Made by a program: the position numbers and the translations under genes
Shown: piece by piece, positions 57,497-64,000 of the stretch
How positions within the stretch are numbered: the first letter of the stretch is position 1
How the letters are laid out: each line of letters begins with the position of its first letter
The notes under the pieces: generated by a model
Told to the model about the DNA's origin: nothing
Databases searched by the model: none
The model's input: the letters and a program-made list of their open reading frames with translations, nothing else
DNA from: Drechslerella dactyloides
Lineage: Eukaryota; Ascomycota; Orbiliomycetes; Orbiliales; Orbiliaceae
Direction: 5' to 3'
Length of the DNA stretch: 64,000 nt
Assembly (NCBI GenBank): GCA_020064725.1
Contig: JAGTWJ010000007.1
Span: 372,001-436,000, forward strand

Positions 57497-60093
57497 CTAG
57501 CCCTTGGACTTGAACGCCAGGAGTGCCGCGAGACTATGGAGCGGGCACCCCTTCTTCAAGAATTCGTGTTGCAGGAGCTCGTCCGCTGTTGCACGGTACT
57601 TGACGTCGACGCACAGGCAGACCGATAGGAAGGACTTGAGCTCCTTCGACAGCTTATCCGGCTTCTTCAGTGTTGGTGTTCCATTCGTCGCGATGAGATA
57701 GAGCGCTTTGAGCGGCTCCTCATTAAGGTATGGCGGCTCGCTTTCGATCATCTCAATTGCCATGATTCCCAACGACCAGATGTCGACCTTGGGTCCGTAC
57801 TCCTTCTGCTTAACGACCTCGGGGGCCATCCAGTATGGGGTGCCGACCATCGTCGCGCGCTTCGCCTTTTGGTCCGTCAACTTGGCACAGAAGCCAAAAT
57901 CAGCTGATCACGAGAGTTAGCGTTGGTTCCGCGTAGTTTTCGGAAGGGGAAGAGGAGCTCCGCTTACTAATCTTGACGTGTCCCTGTGCATCAAGGAGGA
58001 CATTGTCCGATTTAATATCGCGATGAATAATCTTTTGGGAATGCAGGTGCTGCAGGCCTTTGCAAGTCTATGACCGAGGAAGGGAGATGTTAGCACAGCG
58101 CCTTCGAATATGAAATGCTTAGGAATCGTACCTCGAAGCAAATAGTTGCAATGTGATCCTCCTCCAGCGGGTTGTTATCGATGACGTCCGTCAACGCACC
58201 GCCCTCCATGTATTCCATGATAACCCAAAGTTCCGAATTGCCCTTCAGGAACGCATCCAAAAAGTTTACGATATTCGGGTGCTGGCTCTCCTTCATGACA
58301 AGGATCTCGTTCACGATGAGCTCTTTCCGGGGCTGATGCGCCAGATCCATCTGCTTGATAGCCACTCGCTTCCCACCGTGTGAATTGGATGCATAGCTGA
58401 GCGCGCTCGCCGACGCGGCGTTTGAGTTGATCTTGGCCACGTACACGGATCCCGAAGCTCCTTGCCCGACTTTCTTAATCTTGGTATAGGACAGGTTCGG
58501 GTCACCGTCCGAGACGACGGAGCGCAGCTTGTCCATGACTTGTTGCTCACTCATCTGCGACATGCGCGTCTTCGGCGCCTCCTTCTTGGAGGTAAGAGCG
58601 TCCGCTGCCTTCTTCTGTGCTTCGAGGGCTGCGGCGCTGGCCGCCTGCGGCTGCTGCTGTTTAGTTGCAACATTGAGCGGTTTGACCTGTCCGTTCTGAG
58701 CCTGAGTCGTGCCTGGCGTCCTCTGGTGCTGGGCACCAGCCGGGGAAGCTGGTGTCCGTGCAGTGGGCGATTGGCCGGCAGGAGCACGGGCGCCGTTGGA
58801 GGTAGGAGCGGAGGGGGCGGGTCGCTGAGCAGTTGGTGCGGTGCGCAGAGCTGCTGGAGGTTGCTGCTGTCGGGAGGAAGCGTTTCCGCTAGGGGCTGAG
58901 GGCGCGGCCCGCATGGGGTTATAACGAGCTGCCGAGTTGCCGCCACCGCCGCCAGTCTGTAACAGAATCTCTTGCTGTTCGGCCTTCTTCTTGGCTTCAC
59001 GTTCTCGCTGAGCTTCTTCACGCTGGCGCCGTCTCTCCTCACGTTCTAGCTCCTCCCTCTCACGCTCGCGTTCGGCCTCCTCGATCTCTTTCTCCTGCTG
59101 TGCCATTTCATACTCAACGCGCTCCTGCTCTCGGATTTTACGCTCACGTTCACGTTCGCGCTGGTCGCGACGCTCCTTCTCTTCTCTTTCTTGGCGCGCC
59201 TTCTCTTCCATCTGTCGCTTGTACTCCCGTTCCCGTTCCCGGTATCTCTTGTCTTCCTCGGCTTCGCGTCGCTGTTTCTCATCCTGGTACGCCTGGCTGT
59301 CGTAGCCTGGTGTGCTGGCGCCGCTTGGGGGCTGGTCTTGTCCGTATTCGAGTCCGAGCTCTTTAGCACTAGCTCCCGCCTGGCCGGGGATCATGCCGTA
59401 GACATCCGCACCCTGGTTCTGACGATCAGTGTAGAATCCGAGAACCTCGATGACAGCTTCCGGGTTCTTCTGGTAATCCTCCTTGGTGATGGCGGATGCG
59501 CTGAGGAGGCGCTCCCACTCGGGCGGTAGCCCTGTGAAGCCGCCGGATATGGGGTCGAAGCCGACATGGACCTTGTGCGCGAAATTTGTGGGATTCGAGA
59601 CGCCGCCCATAGATGGACAACGGGAGTAGATGTCGTCGATCCAGCCGTAAAGGTCCTGGTCGTGTTTGACTGCGATGAGAAGAGCCTTCCGCTGGGCATC
59701 TGTGTTAACAAAGCGGATGATCTCCAGGCAGCAGGGTCTATGGTCTACTCGGTTCACGGAAAGGACATCCTTTAGCGCTATGGATAGGGTCGCGCCGCCC
59801 GTCTTGCCTTCACCGCCCTTGGGTTCCGATTTGTAGAAATCAAGTGCTGTCTCTCTCAGCATTAGATACCGCTTCTGCCAAAACGTTAGGAGTCCATCGT
59901 CTTTGACGTTAGCCCAACCCTCCCTCTGGATGCCGCCGACGCCGGAAGAGTTGCTCCGCTGGATGGACAGCGTCTGCATCTGGTGGATCGGCGTCGCGGG
60001 TATGGACGGCCGCGAGGCCGGCGGCTTGGGCGCCGGACCAGGATTCATGAATGAATTCGGAGAGTAGTAGTAGTTGTTTCCCGGTGTTGCCAT
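57497..60093 (-). CDS. CLA4: Cla4-type PAK kinase (PH + CRIB + Ser/Thr kinase), 822 aa
   Basis: Exons: 60093-58132, 58067-57968 and 57903-57497 (introns 64 and 64 nt, both inside the kinase domain). Residues of about 57-159 form a PH domain (REGWANVKDDGLLTFWQKRY). About 166-200 is the CRIB/PBD that binds Cdc42/Rac (NPTNFAHKVHVGFDP). About 270-395 is a Glu/Arg-rich coiled coil, then a Pro/Ala/Gln-rich linker. The kinase domain runs from about 535 with GQGASGSVYVAK, VAIKQM, HRDIKSDN, DFGFCAK, TMVGTPYWMAPE and DIWSLGIM. All catalytic residues are present. Cla4 acts downstream of Cdc42 in polarity, septation and hyphal growth. The third exon ends at a TAG followed by a long in-frame open stretch. 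Confidence 0.95.
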
Positions 60094-63000
60094 TGGTATG
60101 GGTTTCGCGTCGAGGAACAGGCAAAGGGAAATATGTCAGCCCTGGCGGGAGAGATATGTCTACCGTAACGCCCAGCAGAGGATTGTAAACCGGTAAACGA
60201 GGGATGGTAGTGATAATTCAAGGCGAAGGGGACTGCCGAGGTCCGCAGAAGCCAAACGTCCACCGGTAATGACGCCTGAAAAAAGAAGAAATACCACAGC
60301 TGTGCAGGCAGCGGGAGTTGGTGATGGTTAGGTTAGCTGTGTCATTCCAAAAAGGAGGTGTATCAAAGCTGGACGAACACAAACGCAGCACGCAGTTACG
60401 AAGGCGTTAGCGGGGTAGTTCGCTGTGCTTTCCAATCTCGGGTAATCTGCAAGTGAAAAAAGGACTGTTCATGGAAAACCCGCACACCCAAAGCGAGGAA
60501 ACTCGAAATGATGCGAACAGCGGTAAGTTCCAGAGCAAGCAAGGGAAAAGGAACGAGAAAATTCAGAAAAATTAGAAAAAATGCCGAGAAAGAGTGCTAA
60601 ATGCCTTACAAACTCCGGTTCAGACCAGCAATTCCTCCGCACGGAAAACAGCCGTCGATGGAAGACCGGCTTTGTCTTCAAGCAAATCGTCGAGTCTGCT
60701 CGACGACGAAGTGAGAGGGGTGCCGGGAGCTTAAGAAGCAGAGCACAAGCAAGAGAGTACCAAGCACCCCTTTAAGCCGCCTTGCTCGTTCAGAACCGCT
60801 CGGTGGTACTAGCGAGAGAATGGTTGCGCCAACCATCAGCTTTCAACATCTCCCAGTCCCCTTTTGGTCAGGACGATTGCCGAGTAGAGGAAGTTCGAAG
60901 ACAGCGCAAGAAGGTTTGCCAGACTTTCCAACCGCCTTCTACAGGCACGTAAACTGCGTGCAGGTTGGGAGTGTGCTTGGGATCCTTCTCATTCTTGTCT
61001 TCCGCTTCTTCTGACATAGCCTTGCTGTTGCCCCGAGACCATGCTGTTGTTGCCTGCAGAGCAAGCGGCTCTCTCGAGCTATGCGCTTGCTCGCTCGCCC
61101 GCTGCTTTTCTTTTTCAGCGTGAATGGATGGATGGATAAAGCAATTTCAGAACGTTCTCTGCAAGCACCCTGCAGCAGGTCCGGTAGCACTGCAGATAAC
61201 AGGACTCAAGGAAGACCGGCAGGCATGATTATATGAACGGAGAGAGCAGCGGGAAGGCAGGAAAAGAAGTGGTCTGGAAGCTTTCCTTCCCTCCCCGTTG
61301 CATGTATGTACGCATGGATGTAGCACGTATGTGCGTGATGTATGTAGGTATGTTGCTCAGACTACCGCATCGGTACTTACTTGCTCTGCTCGCTCGCGCG
61401 GTACTTTTCTCGCTCGAGCTCGTTCGTCTCGGCCTTGTCGTGTCCGTCGTCGCAGCTAACTCAGTTGGTGATGGCACGAATCGTCATTCGGCAGGCGCAG
61501 AGCATCCATCCATCCGGCTCGACGAACCGGGCGGGAGAGGCACGCAAGAGGGAGGGCGACGAGGCCGGCCGTCTTGGGGAGCAATTGGCTGGAGGGCGAG
61601 ACGAGGGAGTAGAAGAAGGTGGACGAAGGCGGAGCGGTGGATAGGAGAAGATGGGATGGTTGGCTGGCAGAGATGGGAGAGATGGGATGGATGAACGGAT
61701 GGATGTTGGAGGAGAGATTAGATTAATTGGCTGCAGCCCGCCCAGTTGGGGGTCCGTTCGTCGTTTTAATTGATCGAGGAATCCTCCAGGCGCACGTCGT
61801 CCCGGCCAAAATGCAAGCGGTCCAACGACCGGCCAGCCAGCAGCGCACCTCTCGACGACTTTTATCCTCCATCCTGCCTTCTGCAATCGCATCCCATCTC
61901 CACCTCCACCTCCTCGAACCTCTGCTCTGCTCTGCTCCTCCGCTCCCCGAACAGCAATAATAGCAGCACCGCTAGCTCCGAAACTGGGCCTCGCAGTCCG
62001 CACCTCAAGCACCGGCATAAAACCTCTGTAACTCGGCTGCTCGAAAGCGGTCAAGATGTGCGAAGTCTCATGCAGCCGTCGCCAAAGGAGGGAGTGTACA
62101 GACGGTCCCAGGATCGATTGGGCGGTGCGCCAGCTGCTAGGTGCTCTTGGAACCCTGAATTACAGCGGCAGGCCCTGGGGCCTCATTGCTTGTCTCGACG
62201 GACTGTTTGACCGGGTCGACGGCCATCTTGGACTTGCTGCTTAGGGATACTGCAGCCTTTCTCGCGGACCCTCCTCTGCATGGCTGGACAGCCCGAACAG
62301 ACCAGACCAGACCGTCCTGCGTGCATTACTCACATTACATCAGAGGATCGATTAATCCGAGGCCTCCAATTGGTAATATGAGCATAAAAAAGCACGCGGG
62401 CTAGCGTGCACGAATGCAAGTTATCCGACGCTCGATGGTGGTCTTGGATCTCAAACGCTAGCTTGGTTAGCTGGTAGCTCGCCCTCGATAGCTCGCCGAG
62501 TCACCACCGCGAAAGGAGAGCTTCATGCAAGCAGAGCAAAGCAAGCAAGCAGTCAGGCCGTCGCAGAAAGACCACCGCCCAAACCCGCAGACAATTCACG
62601 TTAGTTGAAAACGTGCATTCCAGACATCCAGTATGTGTAAGGATCCACTGCTCGGCTCCTCTACTCACAGACCCACAAACTTACTTGTAGTTCTGCAGCT
62701 CAACTAACGAGCCTCCGCCCAATCACAGCTGCCCATAGACGGCACTGCATACTGCACCGAGATCCGACAGCAATTAAATATCGCTCACAACCAGTATATG
62801 CAAGATATCTTGCTTCCCATCAAGATGACAAGTCGTAGGGCAGACCCAGCAGCTCGAATACCCAAATCTGACCTCCCATGCAGAGCGCCCTCGAGTATGC
62901 TAGTACGCTTCTGATCTAAACGCACCGTGCAGAGGAAACGAAATCCATCCTTTCCTTAAAGGGTACAGGCTCGGATATATCTGCATTCTGGAGACTCACT

Positions 63001-64000
63001 CCCCGAGGCCCTCGCCCAAACCATGGTGCCGAAACTCATCCTCCGTGCTCTCCCCAAAAATGCCAGCCCACTTATTAATAGCAGCTGCATCACATCACAC
63101 GCCGGCCGGCCACGCAGGTAATTGACATTCTGTGCATTGCTGGCCCCGCTCTGTCGGACTCTGCAGAGAAACAGCCCCACCAACGAGATCGGCCGCGCTC
63201 TAGAAGCGTTCGACATTCTTCTTTAACGCCAGCACGCATGTACGAGTACATGTATGTATACACATACATACCATCAGATGGCTAGATACATCTGCCCGTT
63301 CCCGATGAGCTCACACGGCCGTGCCAGTTATTTGTCTCCTCCCTGGACGTAGGCTTCCCGGGGTTTGCTGGCACAGGGGGCGGTACACATTATAAACTAG
63401 CAATTCCACAAAGCCATCGATCTTTTACATATCTGTTACGTATGCGTGTATATATAAAGCCGTACCACCTGCGAATATTACGTTCGTTACCATGCCTTGC
63501 TAGTGCCGAGACTGCGAGCATTCGCAAGGTCAGTATAGCTATAGCAGCACATTCCAGACGCCTGGCATACCGATCACTTATCATATTATCACTAACTATT
63601 ACAGCATCTTGGCTGCAGCGAATATTCGAATATGACGTCTACCTATGGTCCTAAATACAGTCACTCACGTACATACGCACTGCAAATGATATTGATACAA
63701 AAAATTATTAATATAGATAAATGGTACTGCATGCGCATGCTGCATTCCAGCCGGACCACCCCCGTTTTCTTTCCCTTCCTTCCTTCCTCCCGTTCTAATT
63801 CCGAAACTTCCAATCTCACTAGACAGTCTCAGTGAATCGCAATCAGCCAATCTCACATCGCCGGACGCACGCTGCAAGATATTTCTGGGTGCTAAAAGGG
63901 TCTTGCCGAAGCTAGATTGCCCGCACTTGAAACCGGACCCTTTGTTTCCAAAACACACAAATAGGAATAAAAGCACACAACAGCACAGAACGGAAGAGAA
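60094..64000. other. 3.9-kb region upstream of the kinase gene, no gene seen
   Basis: Open frames up to about 197 codons overlap on both strands and are low complexity (Ser/Pro/Arg/Gly), with no family features. GGATGG-type repeats lie at 61660-61705. The part near 60094 is the probable 5' leader and promoter of the kinase gene. A long leader with an unseen intron is possible. Confidence 0.45.

Noticed and set aside
61461..62054. 197-codon minus-strand frame upstream of CLA4
   Set aside because: Low-complexity Ser/Pro/Arg composition, overlapping frames on the other strand, no splice or promoter support.

Overview
The window is nuclear DNA of a filamentous ascomycete (Pezizomycotina). The evidence is many short GT-AG introns (about 53-120 nt), fungal-only families (DUF3669, DUF7726, DUF8004, CFEM, Mid1, Cla4-type PAK kinase) and a eukaryotic initiator tRNA-Met. 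I cannot name the genus. No virus, CRISPR array, rRNA or intact transposase was seen.

Layout. (1) 0.9-4.5 kb: a DUF7726 protein and a secreted metallophosphoesterase. (2) 4.5-19.4 kb: a loose, repeat-bearing accessory stretch. It holds a DUF3669 protein, a five-exon AhpD-like protein, a tiny secreted ten-cysteine peptide gene resembling CS-alpha-beta defensins, and a berberine-bridge-type FAD oxidase. (3) 19.5-25.2 kb: an F-box protein and a DUF8004 protein. (4) 26.5-31.5 kb: a ten-exon aldo-keto reductase and mitochondrial 5-aminolevulinate synthase. (5) 32.4-34.1 kb: two tail-to-tail APH-fold kinase paralogues, one lacking its N-lobe and catalytic Asp. (6) 35.5-38.4 kb: a crotonase-family enzyme facing a citrate synthase that ends in SKL (peroxisomal). 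(7) 41.3-50.7 kb: Mid1, a secreted carboxylesterase and a GPI-type protein with two CFEM domains. (8) 53.3-60.1 kb: tRNA-iMet, a short-chain dehydrogenase and a Cla4-like PAK kinase. The kinase stop codon is followed directly and in frame by 119 more open codons. (9) 60.1-64 kb: no gene seen.

Functional links. Citrate synthase and the crotonase suggest acyl-CoA/acetyl-CoA metabolism in or near peroxisomes. ALAS (haem synthesis) and the CFEM protein (probable haem binding) both touch haem/iron. Cla4 and Mid1 belong to polarity and calcium signalling. The accessory stretch (defensin-like peptide, FAD oxidase, AhpD-like and DUF3669 proteins) is the least ordinary part and the best candidate for something undescribed. 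That these four genes work together is inference from proximity only.

Splice sites were assigned by hand from GT-AG signals, reading frame and family alignment from memory. Nothing was searched against a database.
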